A DNA stretch of 57,440 nt from Sedimenticola sp. (GCA_027083925.1 JALWMK010000059.1:1-57440), one strand, 5' to 3'; positions 1 to 8,612 are shown, counted from the first letter of the stretch. Program-made: numbers and translations. The notes: a model not told the origin generated them from the letters alone.

Positions 1-53
1 TTGCCCCCACTAGCACCTGAAGCTAGCGTGTCTACCAATTTCACCACCTCGGC
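1..53 (-). tRNA. tRNA-Leu(CAG), truncated by window edge
   Basis: The reverse strand from base 53 reads as the 5' part of a class II leucine tRNA: a 7-nt acceptor strand (GCCGAGG), TG, a D-arm of the GAAATTGGTAGAC type, then an anticodon stem CTAGC/GCTAG around the 7-nt loop TTCAGGT, which gives anticodon CAG. The variable arm, T-arm and acceptor 3' strand lie outside the window. The anticodon arm and D-arm closely resemble E. coli tRNA-Leu(CAG). Confidence 0.93.
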
Positions 54-117
54 AAGAACTCGGGGCAGGCCTTTATTCTTGAGGCGCGAACTGTACAAGT
101 TGCCGGGCTGCCTGTCA

Positions 118-183
118 ACCTCCACCGGACAGTTCTATTTGTTGCTAACACCTCCACCGTACAGTGTAGATGGAGGAGGTGTT
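118..183. repeat. Short direct repeat plus hairpin between macro gene and tRNA-Leu
   Basis: A 16-nt unit (acctccaccgKacagt) occurs at 118-133 and 150-165, 32 nt apart, with one mismatch. The second copy lies in an inverted repeat, AACACCTCC (147-155) against GGAGGTGTT (175-183). It sits just after the stop codon of the leftward macro-domain gene, so it may be a 3'-end hairpin. No T-run follows on either strand, so intrinsic termination is not supported. Confidence 0.4.
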
Positions 184-191
184 CTTGCTCC

Positions 192-677
192 CTATTCGTC
201 CTTTGCCTGCATCCCGGCGTGATAGACAGTGTATACATAGATGGGGATGTCCAGATTGCCAAGATGTTTGTTGATCAATGGTTCTACATCACTCCAGTCC
301 AAGCCGCCAACGCCTGTAGCCAGACGAGGTAGTGCGATGGAAGTGAATTGCTCTTTTATTGCCATTTTGTGCAGGGCTTTCAGGGCGTGATTGACATGCT
401 GAATGGTAGCGTGTTCCGGTTTGCCGCCACGGCCGTAGCCACCGTCCTGGGTGATCAGATTGGCGATGCGGACGCCATCGGGGCCGCCCCACATCCAGGC
501 TTCACCAGGCTTTGGGTGATGCTGGTGACACCAGTGATGGAAATCCTTGTGCATGGCAGGAAATTTTTCATGCAAGGACTTGGCCAGCCCCTGATTCATT
601 GGATCCATGGCAGCAACGCCATGGGCAACAACCTGTGCTTTTGTAAGCAGGATATCGCCTTCCACTTGCTTGATCAT
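192..677 (-). CDS. Macro-domain (ADP-ribose-binding) protein
   Basis: This 161-residue protein consists of one macro domain, a fold that binds ADP-ribose and often removes it from proteins, nucleic acids or O-acetyl-ADP-ribose. A GDI motif lies near the N-terminus (VEGDILLTKAQVVAHG), followed by a glycine-rich GGYGRGG segment and a late LPRLATGVGGLDW segment. The last resembles the PRIGxGxxGLxW loop of the TARG1/DarG-like group more than YmdB. I chose the ATG at 677 because GGAG lies just upstream and the macro fold begins directly after it; an in-frame upstream extension to 758 has no support. The gene stands alone, leftward, between tRNA-Leu and rnr. No DarT-like ADP-ribosyltransferase is beside it, so a toxin-antitoxin role is not indicated. 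The substrate is unknown. Confidence 0.88.
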   Translation of the reverse strand: MIKQVEGDILLTKAQVVAHGVAAMDPMNQGLAKSLHEKFPAMHKDFHHWCHQHHPKPGEAWMWGGPDGVRIANLITQDGGYGRGGKPEHATIQHVNHALKALHKMAIKEQFTSIALPRLATGVGGLDWSDVEPLINKHLGNLDIPIYVYTVYHAGMQAKDE

Positions 678-785
678 ATCTTTTACTCCTCGGGTTTGTG
701 TGTTGGATCTGAATCTATTGTAAACAAGCTTGCCGGCCATGACCTTGATTTGCGGCATGGTTGCCGGATCAAGTGGAGACCGTGG

Positions 786-815
786 TTAGTATTGAACCAG
801 GCAAGAGCGTATAAT
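786..815 (+). promoter_or_regulatory. Candidate promoter for rnr
   Basis: A perfect -10 hexamer TATAAT is at 810-815. The best-spaced -35 candidate, TTAGTA at 786-791 (18-nt spacer), is weak. Transcription would start near 822. That favours the GTG at 857 as the rnr start, since the TTG at 839 would have almost no leader and no ribosome-binding site. Confidence 0.45.
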
Positions 816-856
816 ATGTTTCTGATTAATAAGATGCATTGAAGGTAAATAGGCCT

Positions 857-3112
857 GTGGCCAAGTCGAGAAAGAAGAACAAATCACAAAAACGTGATCC
901 CTATCGCGCCCGGGAAGAGCGCAAATACGATAATCCCATTCCCAGCCGGGAGTTCATACTTGAAACCATGGAAACCCATGGTATTCCCCTGAAATTTGAA
1001 GACCTTGCACCATTGCTGGGGTTGAAAGACCCGAAACAGGTGGAAGCATTGTCGTACCGGATAAAGGCCATGCTCCGCGACGGGCAGATCGTGCGCAATC
1101 GTCGCGGTGGCTTGTGCGTGGTCAACAAGAAAGACCTGATTGCCGGACGGATTATTGCCCACGCCGATGGTTTTGGGTTTCTTCGCCCTGATGAGGGAGG
1201 GGAGGATTTGTTCATGTCTCCCCGGGAAATGCGCCCCCTGTGGCACGATGACCGGGTGGTGGTGCAGGTTACGGGTATGGACAGGCGTGGCCGCAGGGAA
1301 GGTTCTGTGGTGGAAATTCTGGAGCGTGCCCATAGCCAGGTGGTCGGGCGTGTAAATGTGGAAGCCGGTATGGGCTTTCTGGTGCCCGACAACAAGCGCA
1401 TGACACACCACGTCATCATCCCCGATGAGCATTTCAATGGGGTAAAAGAAGGCCAGATGGTGGTGGTGGAGATCCTCGAACAACCGACCAAATGGCGGCA
1501 GCCCATCGGGCGGGTGATCGAGATCATCGGCGATCATCTTGCGCCAGGCATGGAGACGGATGTTGCCATCCGTGTGCATGACATTCCGGTGATCTGGCCG
1601 CAGGAGGTAGAGCAGGAAATTGTGGCTCTGAAAGAAGATGTCCCCGAATCGGCCAAGGAAGGGCGTACCGATCTGCGTAATCTTCCTCTGGTGACCATTG
1701 ATGGCGCTGATGCAAGGGATTTCGATGATGCAGTGTATTGTCAGCGGATGCCCAAGGGGTGGAAGCTGCTGGTTTGCATTGCCGATGTTTCATCCTATGT
1801 GCCGGTCAATTCGGCCCTGGATAAAGAAGCCTATGCGCGTGGAAACTCCACCTATTTCCCCGACCGGGTCGTACCCATGCTGCCGGAAATCCTTTCCAAT
1901 GGCCTGTGTTCACTGAATCCAGAGGTTGATCGCCTGTGCATGGCCGCAGAGCTTTATATCAGCAAGGAAGGCAAAATCCTGCGATCGCGTTTCCTGCAGG
2001 CAGTGATGCGTTCTCATGCGCGCCTGACCTACGATGAGGTGGAAGCGATGCTGTTTGGCGGTGACAAGAAGCTGCGCAAGCAGCATGCTGCCTTGTTGCC
2101 CCATCTCGAAGAGCTGAACCAGCTCTATCATGCGTTGCATGAAGGTAGAAAAGAGCAGGGCGCCATTGATTTTGATACGGTGGAGACGCGCTTTGTATTT
2201 GATGAAAGTGGCCGGCTGAATGGTATCGTTCCCACGGTACGGCATGATGCCCACCGCATTATCGAGGAATGTATGTTGGCGGCGAATGTCGCCTCTGCAC
2301 GACTGCTGCTGCGCAAGAAAATTCCAGCGCTGTATCGTGTGCATGAACGCCCCAGTGAAGACAAACTCAATGACTTGCACCAGTTTCTGGCACAGCTGGG
2401 TTTGCGGCTCAACGGGGGTGACAAACCGACGGCGAAGGACTATGCCGAGCTGATTGAGCAGATCAAGGAGCGACCCGATGTGCACATGATCCAGACGGTG
2501 TTGCTGCGCTCCATGATGCAGGCGATCTACTCGTCTGAGAATATCGGGCATTTTGGCCTGGCCTTCCCTGCCTACACACATTTTACCTCGCCCATTCGCC
2601 GCTATCCAGACTTGCTGGTGCACCGAGCCATCCGGCACTTGCTTATCGATGGCCAGGCGGAAAGCTTCGAGTATTCGCTTCCGCAAATTGCCACCATTGG
2701 TGAGCATTGTTCCATGACCGAACGCCGTTCGGATGAAGCCACCCGGGATTCTGCCGATGCCCTGAAATGCGAGTTCATGCTGGACAAGGTGGGGCTGCCG
2801 TTTGAGGGGCTGATAGTCAGTGTCAACAGCTTCGGCGTGTTTGTGGAACTCAAGGATGTGTACATCACCGGGCTGGTGCATATCACCTCGCTTGACCATG
2901 ATTTCTTCCATTTCGATCCCATTGCCCACAAACTGGTGGGGGAACGTAGCGGCAAGACCTACCGTCTCGGAGATTCCATCCAGGTCATGGTTGCGGCGGT
3001 CAATATGGATGACCGGAAGATTGATCTTGCACTGGCTGGGCGCAGTGAAAAACCAGCGAGTCCAAAAAAATCGGGGAAAAAGCGCCGCTCCGGGCGGCGA
3101 AAGCGGCAATGA
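857..3112 (+). CDS. rnr: Ribonuclease R
   Basis: Processive 3'-to-5' exoribonuclease of the RNB family that degrades structured RNA, including rRNA fragments and mRNA. The order is: lysine/arginine-rich N-terminus; the helix-turn-helix region beginning YDNPIPSREFIL, as in E. coli RNase R; cold-shock domains; the RNB catalytic core with the metal-binding aspartates of GADARDFDDAV and the HFTSPIRRYPDL signature; an S1 domain (FEGLIVSVNSFGVFVEL); and a basic lysine/serine tail. At about 751 residues it is slightly shorter than the E. coli protein, mainly in the tail. The start is uncertain: GTG at 857 has GAAGG 11 nt before it, while an in-frame TTG at 839 lacks a site. It overlaps rlmB by 4 nt, an rnr-rlmB pairing common in gammaproteobacteria. 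Confidence 0.97.
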   Translation: MAKSRKKNKSQKRDPYRAREERKYDNPIPSREFILETMETHGIPLKFEDLAPLLGLKDPKQVEALSYRIKAMLRDGQIVRNRRGGLCVVNKKDLIAGRIIAHADGFGFLRPDEGGEDLFMSPREMRPLWHDDRVVVQVTGMDRRGRREGSVVEILERAHSQVVGRVNVEAGMGFLVPDNKRMTHHVIIPDEHFNGVKEGQMVVVEILEQPTKWRQPIGRVIEIIGDHLAPGMETDVAIRVHDIPVIWPQEVEQEIVALKEDVPESAKEGRTDLRNLPLVTIDGADARDFDDAVYCQRMPKGWKLLVCIADVSSYVPVNSALDKEAYARGNSTYFPDRVVPMLPEILSNGLCSLNPEVDRLCMAAELYISKEGKILRSRFLQAVMRSHARLTYDEVEAMLFGGDKKLRKQHAALLPHLEELNQLYHALHEGRKEQGAIDFDTVETRFVFDESGRLNGIVPTVRHDAHRIIEECMLAANVASARLLLRKKIPALYRVHERPSEDKLNDLHQFLAQLGLRLNGGDKPTAKDYAELIEQIKERPDVHMIQTVLLRSMMQAIYSSENIGHFGLAFPAYTHFTSPIRRYPDLLVHRAIRHLLIDGQAESFEYSLPQIATIGEHCSMTERRSDEATRDSADALKCEFMLDKVGLPFEGLIVSVNSFGVFVELKDVYITGLVHITSLDHDFFHFDPIAHKLVGERSGKTYRLGDSIQVMVAAVNMDDRKIDLALAGRSEKPASPKKSGKKRRSGRRKRQ

Positions 3113-3858
3113 GCAAAAGCGCCCGTTATGTTGCAGGCATTCACAGCGTGCGCACTGCCCTGAAACATGGAGCGGGAAAAATACAAGGGGTCTGGTTTGA
3201 TCGCAAGCGCGATGACCGGCGCCTGGGGCAGCTGCTTTCGGAGGCGCGCAAATCCGGTGTGCAGGTAGTCGCAGCAGATAAGCCCGAGCTGGAGCGGTTG
3301 GCGCCTGACGCCCGGCATCAGGGGGTGGTGGCGAGGGTCGCCATGCCCGCTGCCAGAGGGGAAGACTCCTTGGATCGGCTGCTGGAAGAATTGCGGGAGC
3401 CACCTTTCCTGCTGGTACTCGACGGGGTGCAGGATCCGCATAATCTTGGCGCCTGTCTGCGCACGGCTGATGCGGCGGGTGTGCATGCAGTGATCGCGCC
3501 AAGGGATCGGGCTGTGGGACTCACTCCCGTGGCCTGCAAGGTGGCAAGTGGTGCAGCAGAAACCATGCCTTTTATCCAGGTGACCAACCTGGCACGCACC
3601 CTGCGCCAGTTGCGTGAAGCATGCGGGTTGTGGGTGGTGGGATTGGCAGGTGAGGCAGAGCAGCGCATCTATCAAGCCAACCTGAAAGGGCCGCTGGTGA
3701 TGGTGATGGGTGGTGAGGAAAAGGGGTTACGGCGGCTTGTTCGTGAGCAGTGCGATTTGCTGGTATCTATACCCATGGCGGGCGTGGTGGAAAGTGTCAA
3801 TGTATCTGTAGCCACTGCTGCCGGCTTGTTTGAAGCTGTTCGCCAACGGGGGATTTGA
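3109..3858 (+). CDS. rlmB: 23S rRNA (guanosine-2'-O-)-methyltransferase RlmB
   Basis: SpoU/TrmH-family (SPOUT, trefoil-knot) methyltransferase of 249 residues that methylates the 2'-O of G2251 in 23S rRNA. A small RNA-binding N-terminal domain starts at YVAGIHSVRTAL. The SPOUT domain carries the three family motifs: LDGVQDPHNLGACLRTADAAG, a middle VMGGEEKGLRRLV, and the C-terminal IPMAGVVESVNVSVATA. Length and motifs fit E. coli RlmB. The ATG overlaps the rnr stop (ATGA), so translation is probably coupled. Confidence 0.96.
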   Translation: MSKSARYVAGIHSVRTALKHGAGKIQGVWFDRKRDDRRLGQLLSEARKSGVQVVAADKPELERLAPDARHQGVVARVAMPAARGEDSLDRLLEELREPPFLLVLDGVQDPHNLGACLRTADAAGVHAVIAPRDRAVGLTPVACKVASGAAETMPFIQVTNLARTLRQLREACGLWVVGLAGEAEQRIYQANLKGPLVMVMGGEEKGLRRLVREQCDLLVSIPMAGVVESVNVSVATAAGLFEAVRQRGI

Positions 3859-3913
3859 TCTGCCGCGCCGTAGAGGGGCAATACAAAGCAGGATAGCCGG
3901 AGACGCACTAGAA

Positions 3914-3933
3914 CCTGAATCCGTGGGTTCAGG
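3914..3933. repeat. Solo terminal-inverted-repeat palindrome
   Basis: The 20-bp sequence CCTGAATCCGTGGGTTCAGG, within the longer palindrome ACCTGAA...TTCAGGT, equals the terminal sequence of the 160-bp elements at 14769-14928 and 47527-47685 (CCTGAATCC[A/G]TGGGTTCA). It lies in the short gap between rlmB and the FecR-type gene. It looks like a solo end or excision remnant. A hairpin terminator is possible but no T-run follows. Confidence 0.6.
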
Positions 3934-3975
3934 TAGAATTTAGGCACAAGAGGAGAAAGCACAAGGGGAGGGGAA

Positions 3976-5616
3976 ATGTTTGGGAGTACGGGTGGCCTCA
4001 AGTCCGGGCGGTGGGTGGCTCTGGTGTTGTTTTTCTGGGTGCAGGGGGCGGTGGCCGCAGAAAAGCAGGAGGAGTGGCTGTACAGCTTTGAGCCGGGTGA
4101 TAACCTGTGGAATCTGACGGAACGCTTTCTCATTGACCTGGGCTATTGGAGCAAACTGGTAAGACTAAACAGGATTCAGCGCCCCAGGCAGATGCCCCCT
4201 GGCACTCTGGTGCGTATTCCCCTTGACTGGCTGAAGGTTGAGCCGGCGGCGATCCAGGTGATCGATGTTCGGGGTCAGGCAGTACACCTTATTGCCGGAA
4301 AAAAGGAGCAACCACTTGTACGCAAAGTCTGGTTGCATAGCGGAGATCGGTTGAGAGTGGGAAAGAATGCCAGCGTATTGCTGAAGTTCTCCGATGGCAC
4401 CAGGCAATTGCTGGGAAGCAATACCGAGATCGAGCTGGTTCGGGTAAACAGGTTTCCGGGTACGGGAATTGGAGATACCACGGTCAAGATACTGCATGGA
4501 GAAACAGAGAACAAGGTGCCTGTCAGAGGTACGCGCTTTGAAATCCGCACCCCTTCGGCCAATACCACGGTCCGGGGAACTGTTTTCCGGGTAAAAATCC
4601 CTGCTTCACGGTATCCCGCTTCCCAGGTGGAAGTTGTGGCCGGGGTGGTGCAGGTACAGGGAGATCAGGGCAGGCTAACGCTTTCGACCGGGTTTGGTAC
4701 CCTGGTGAAAAAAGGAGCAGCACCAGCGCCAGCGGTAAAACTGCTGCCTGCGCCCCGGATTGCCGCTCCACCTCCGGTGATACGGCGCTTGCCCCTGGAG
4801 CTGCGATGGAGTCCGGTGGAAGGAGCGAAGGCGTATCGGATACTGGTTGGCGGGCCGGGGGAAGACAGTGCATCAGTGCTCCGTTCTCTGGTGACTCACC
4901 ATCGTTTCAGCACCAGCTCTCTGCCTGATGGCCAGTACCAGGTGCGCGTACGCGCCATCGATGCAGCAGGGCTGGAAGGAAAAGAGAGCACCATCGAATT
5001 TTTGCTGGATGCAAGGCCGTTGCCGCCGGTGCCTGTAGCGCCTACTGCCGATTCCACCGTAAGGACTGGAGCTGTGGATTTTGAATGGTCCACTCCGCCA
5101 CAAGCCAGCCATTACCGTTTTCAACTGTCAGTCGATGAACATTTCCGGACGCTTGTGGTGGATAACAAGGGCTTGAAGAAAACAAGCCTGGCACTCGGCT
5201 CGCTGGTGCCTGGAACCTGGTTTTGGCGCGTGGCTTCTTTTGCCGGAGCCGAGCAAGGGCCTTGGAGCATGCCCCAGCAGTTTGTCTTGAAGCCTGCGCC
5301 AGTGGCTCCTGCGGTGGAAACAGTTACTCATGATGACTCATTGCAACTGCACTGGCAGAAGGTCGGAACAGGGCAAAAATACCGTCTGCAGCTCGCAGAG
5401 GATCAAAGTTTCACCAATCTGCTGACAGATGTGGTGCTGGACGAACCCCGCTGGTCCATGCATCGCCCCCAGTCTCCCGTGCATTTCCGTATTCGAACCA
5501 TTGATGATGACGGGTATGCAGGGGCGTGGAGTCCGGCGCATACCATCTACCCGAAATCCGAGCCATGGTACCTTTTCGGCATACCTGCAATTGCAATCAT
5601 ACTGCTGGCTTTGTGA
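3976..5616 (+). CDS. Secreted LysM/FecR-domain protein with C-terminal sandwich repeats
   Basis: Exported protein of 546 residues. A signal peptide covers about residues 1-28 (hydrophobic core, then AVAAEK). A LysM-like domain follows at about 33-85 (GDNLWNLTERFL...GTLVRIP), which would bind peptidoglycan. A FecR-type domain spans about 115-215 (LHSGDRLRVGKNASVLLKFSDG, then PVRGTRFEIRTP and TTVRGTVFRV). The second half holds three fibronectin/Ig-like segments with the repeated pattern LxWxxVxGAxxYRxxV. The last residues form a hydrophobic stretch (WYLFGIPAIAIILLAL), so the C-terminus may sit in the membrane. The stop codon abuts the ATG of the CHASE2 cyclase/esterase gene, so the two are co-translated. 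FecR/CHASE2 gene pairs are known in proteobacteria; I infer that this protein senses the wall and passes the signal to the partner's CHASE2 domain. Confidence 0.85.
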   Translation: MFGSTGGLKSGRWVALVLFFWVQGAVAAEKQEEWLYSFEPGDNLWNLTERFLIDLGYWSKLVRLNRIQRPRQMPPGTLVRIPLDWLKVEPAAIQVIDVRGQAVHLIAGKKEQPLVRKVWLHSGDRLRVGKNASVLLKFSDGTRQLLGSNTEIELVRVNRFPGTGIGDTTVKILHGETENKVPVRGTRFEIRTPSANTTVRGTVFRVKIPASRYPASQVEVVAGVVQVQGDQGRLTLSTGFGTLVKKGAAPAPAVKLLPAPRIAAPPPVIRRLPLELRWSPVEGAKAYRILVGGPGEDSASVLRSLVTHHRFSTSSLPDGQYQVRVRAIDAAGLEGKESTIEFLLDARPLPPVPVAPTADSTVRTGAVDFEWSTPPQASHYRFQLSVDEHFRTLVVDNKGLKKTSLALGSLVPGTWFWRVASFAGAEQGPWSMPQQFVLKPAPVAPAVETVTHDDSLQLHWQKVGTGQKYRLQLAEDQSFTNLLTDVVLDEPRWSMHRPQSPVHFRIRTIDDDGYAGAWSPAHTIYPKSEPWYLFGIPAIAIILLAL

Positions 5617-8466
5617 ATGTCTGAACGGCGCAGAACAGAGTGGAACCTGCGGCTGATCATCGGCTCCGCCCTGTTGTGTCTGGCGATGCTTTTTACCTGG
5701 CGGGGCTGGCTGTCTGATCTGGACAACCTGGTCTATGACGGCTTCATCCGCCAGATGGACACCCCGGTTCTGGATGAAATTGTTGTGGTGGCAATTGATC
5801 CCAAGAGCCTGTCCAGCCTGGGCCGCTGGCCGTTTCCCCGCAGCCACCATGCTGATTTGCTGCAACAGCTGACCCGGGGAAAGCCCGCAGCCATAGCGAT
5901 GGACATGAATTTCGCAGAGGCAGACCTGCGGCACCCGGAGGATGACAATCGCCTGGTGCAGGCGGTGCAGGAGAGCGGGCGGGTGGTACTGCCGGTGGTG
6001 CTGGAGCAATACAGTGCCGAGCCGGGGCTGAGAGAGAGTTTGCCCGTACTTGCCCTGCACCAGGTAGCTGCGGCGCTGGGTCATGTGGATACAGAACTGG
6101 ATGCTGATGGCATTGCCAGATCCGCATTTCTCATGGCCGGACTGGACAGACCCCGTTGGCCAGCACTATCGCTGGCCATGGCGCAGGTTGGGGGCGGATG
6201 GCCAGCCGGAAAGTCTCTTCCTGATTCTGGAAAAACCCCTGTCTATACCAATATGCTATCGGGCGTGTGGCGGCGTCACCACCAGGTGCTGGTTCCTTTT
6301 CCTGCCCCCGGCAACGACCTCGCAGTGGTTTCCTATGTGGATGTCCTGACCGGAGCCGTGCCAAATACCTGGTTTCACAACAAGTATGTGCTGATTGGTG
6401 CTACCGCACCTGGTTTGGGGGACAACATTCCGACACCGATATCGGCTTCGGGACGGCCGGTTGCCGGGGTGGAGTTCAATGCGTATGTACTGAATGCGCT
6501 TTTACAGAACAGGTTGATCGTTCCGGTGTCCCTGAATCTGCAATACCTGTTCAATGCAGTGTTGATTGTGTTGATGGTGCTGTCGTACCGTCCCCGTGGA
6601 TGGGGGTATGTCTATGGAATTGCCTTACTGCCAGTGGTCGTGCTGGGGGTGGGCTACCTGCTGCTTTCCCGGTTTCAGTACTGGTATCCTCCTGCGGTTA
6701 TGTTGCTCAGTATCGTGCTTTTTTTCCTTATTGCGAACGCGCATCAACTGAGAAGATTGCTGCAGGTGCTGTTCGAAGAAAGGCAGCTTTCGCAAACCGC
6801 ACTGACAGCAATTGGTGATGCAGTTATTCATCTGGATGATCAAGGGCGAATCCGTAAATTCAATCCCATGGCGGAAAAGCTTTCCGGGCTGGATGCAAAC
6901 AAGGCCGAAGGGAAGCTGGCAGATGAAGTGTTCCGGCTGATCTGCACTACCAATGGCCGCAGGTTTTCCCTGCAGGAGTATCTGCAGCGAAAGCAGCCAT
7001 TATACGACCGGATTCTGTCCCTAAGGAATGTACGGGATGAGGAGTACCAGGTGCACATGGCGCTCAATACTGTCCCCGGCACGGAAGGAAGCGCCCAGAT
7101 GACGGTCTTGGTGCTGACTGATGTAAGCAAGGAGTATGTCCTGGCAAATGCAGTTACCTACCGGGAGACACACAATATTCTTACTGATCTTCCAAACCAG
7201 GATTTGATCGTCAAGCACTTGGACAGTGCTTTGCAAAGAGGAGCGGAGGCCAAGACCCAAGTGGCTGTTGTAGATCTCGATATCGATCATTTCTCTCAAA
7301 TCAATGAAGTGCGCGGGATCGATATCGGCAACCAGCTGCTACAGGCGGTGACTTACAGGCTGCATGAACTCCTCGGCGGGCAGGTGGAGATCGGCCACAT
7401 TGGTGGTGATGAATTCCTGCTGATCCTTGAAGAGCAGAAAATCGACAGACCCATTGAGGAAATGGTAAAGCTGGTATTTACGCTGTTTGCGCGTCCCTTG
7501 CTTGTTGTCGGTCACGAGATGCGTATCTCGCTTACCCTGGGGGTGAGCGTCTATCCGGCGCATGGAAACAATTCGGAGCTGTTGATCGGCTGTGCCGGAA
7601 CAGCCATGCACCGCGGCAAAAAGGAAGGCGGTGGACAAATTGCCTACTACATGCCGGGCATGCAGGATCAAGCCAACCGTGCTCTGGAAATCGAATCCCT
7701 GCTTCATCAGACGCTGGAGTCAGGAGGATTTGAGATTTTCTACCAGCCATTGATACGGGCATCCAGCCGGAAAATTATTGGTGTAGAGGCTCTGGCGCGA
7801 TTGCGGGATGCAAATAATATCTACATCAGCCCTGATGAATTTATCGAAGTGGCGGAAAAGGTTGGCTTGATTGCCGAAATGGGCTATCAGCAACTGTACA
7901 GAGCCTGCACGCAGCTCCAGCAGTGGCAAAAGCTTGGTTTTGCATTGCGCCTTTCCTACAATTTTTCACCCAGGCAAATGGGGAGTGCTGATCTTATTGA
8001 AAGAATCGGGCGAATATTGGATCGCACAGGTTTTGATCCTCAATTGCTGGATTTTGAGGTTACGGAAAACTTGCTACTGTCCAATGATCAACTGGTGGAA
8101 ACGGTTCTAACACAGATTCAGGCAATGGGTATCGGAATAGTTATTGATGATTTTGGTACCGGTTATAGTGCCATGAGTTATTTGACCCGCTTTCACTTTG
8201 ACCGCCTCAAGATTGACAAATCCTTTATCAGCAGCCTGAACAGCAGCTCAGGCTCCCGTGCGATTACCTCGGCGATTATTACCATGGCTCATGATTTGAA
8301 GATGGAGGTTGTGGCAGAAGGTGTGGAAACGGCCGGGCAGTATGAGCTGCTGCTTTCCCAGGGTTGTGATGAAGTGCAGGGGTATTTTTTGGGGAAACCC
8401 ATGCCCGCGCAAAAAATCCAGGAATACCTGGTTGCCAATGAGGGATATGTCCAGCTGCCCCAGTGA
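5617..8466 (+). CDS. CHASE2-PAS-GGDEF-EAL membrane c-di-GMP enzyme
   Basis: Transmembrane signalling protein of 949 residues. Order: one membrane helix (about 12-28); periplasmic CHASE2 sensor (about 35-310); three membrane helices (about 311-385); PAS (about 395-505); GGDEF (about 515-680); EAL (about 695-940). The GGDEF motif is intact at 596-600, but the start of that domain departs from consensus (ILTDLPNQ instead of DxLTGLPNR), the residue before GGDEF is not arginine, and no RxxD inhibitory site precedes it. The EAL domain keeps EAL (724-726), VTEN (about 815) and DDFGTGY (844-850). By the motifs the phosphodiesterase half looks active and the cyclase half may be weak or regulatory; this is inference. 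The gene starts directly after the FecR-type gene's stop, so both are one unit. Confidence 0.93.
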   Translation: MSERRRTEWNLRLIIGSALLCLAMLFTWRGWLSDLDNLVYDGFIRQMDTPVLDEIVVVAIDPKSLSSLGRWPFPRSHHADLLQQLTRGKPAAIAMDMNFAEADLRHPEDDNRLVQAVQESGRVVLPVVLEQYSAEPGLRESLPVLALHQVAAALGHVDTELDADGIARSAFLMAGLDRPRWPALSLAMAQVGGGWPAGKSLPDSGKTPVYTNMLSGVWRRHHQVLVPFPAPGNDLAVVSYVDVLTGAVPNTWFHNKYVLIGATAPGLGDNIPTPISASGRPVAGVEFNAYVLNALLQNRLIVPVSLNLQYLFNAVLIVLMVLSYRPRGWGYVYGIALLPVVVLGVGYLLLSRFQYWYPPAVMLLSIVLFFLIANAHQLRRLLQVLFEERQLSQTALTAIGDAVIHLDDQGRIRKFNPMAEKLSGLDANKAEGKLADEVFRLICTTNGRRFSLQEYLQRKQPLYDRILSLRNVRDEEYQVHMALNTVPGTEGSAQMTVLVLTDVSKEYVLANAVTYRETHNILTDLPNQDLIVKHLDSALQRGAEAKTQVAVVDLDIDHFSQINEVRGIDIGNQLLQAVTYRLHELLGGQVEIGHIGGDEFLLILEEQKIDRPIEEMVKLVFTLFARPLLVVGHEMRISLTLGVSVYPAHGNNSELLIGCAGTAMHRGKKEGGGQIAYYMPGMQDQANRALEIESLLHQTLESGGFEIFYQPLIRASSRKIIGVEALARLRDANNIYISPDEFIEVAEKVGLIAEMGYQQLYRACTQLQQWQKLGFALRLSYNFSPRQMGSADLIERIGRILDRTGFDPQLLDFEVTENLLLSNDQLVETVLTQIQAMGIGIVIDDFGTGYSAMSYLTRFHFDRLKIDKSFISSLNSSSGSRAITSAIITMAHDLKMEVVAEGVETAGQYELLLSQGCDEVQGYFLGKPMPAQKIQEYLVANEGYVQLPQ

Positions 8467-8499
8467 ATCGGCCAAAAGTGTTCAAACACCTGAAAAAGC

Positions 8500-8528
8500 T
8501 TGAAATCCTTTCGTTGTTCTCCTAAAAT
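8500..8528 (+). promoter_or_regulatory. Sigma-70 promoter of the rpsF operon
   Basis: TTGAAA (8500-8505) and TAAAAT (8523-8528) are separated by exactly 17 nt, a near-consensus pair. Transcription would start near 8535 and leave a leader of about 78 nt before rpsF. The following bases are G+C-rich (ccgcgctcc), as at many growth-rate-controlled promoters. Confidence 0.75.
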
Positions 8529-8535
8529 CCGCGCT

Positions 8536-8612
8536 CCTGATCGACTTTCGGGTCGATTCTCCTTGCCTCACTGTATTTGCAGGAGGCTGTTTATTAGCCA
8601 TAAGGAGCTACA
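8536..8612 (+). promoter_or_regulatory. Structured rpsF leader, possible S6:S18 autoregulatory site
   Basis: The untranslated leader can form ATCGAC (8540-8545)/GTCGAT (8552-8557), then CCTC-a-CTG pairing with CAG-GAGG with a single bulged base, then GGCT/AGCC just before the ribosome-binding site. rpsF leaders in many bacteria bind the S6:S18 complex through a bulged hairpin. I do not see the characteristic CCG bulge motif clearly, so the assignment rests on location and hairpins. Confidence 0.35.

Noticed and set aside
192-677. DarTG toxin-antitoxin system
   Set aside because: Only the macrodomain is present in the window; the neighbouring gene is rnr, and no DarT-like protein is seen.
1910-3502. 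530-codon reverse frame across rnr and rlmB
   Set aside because: Antisense shadow of two identified genes; composition is irregular and no domain is seen.
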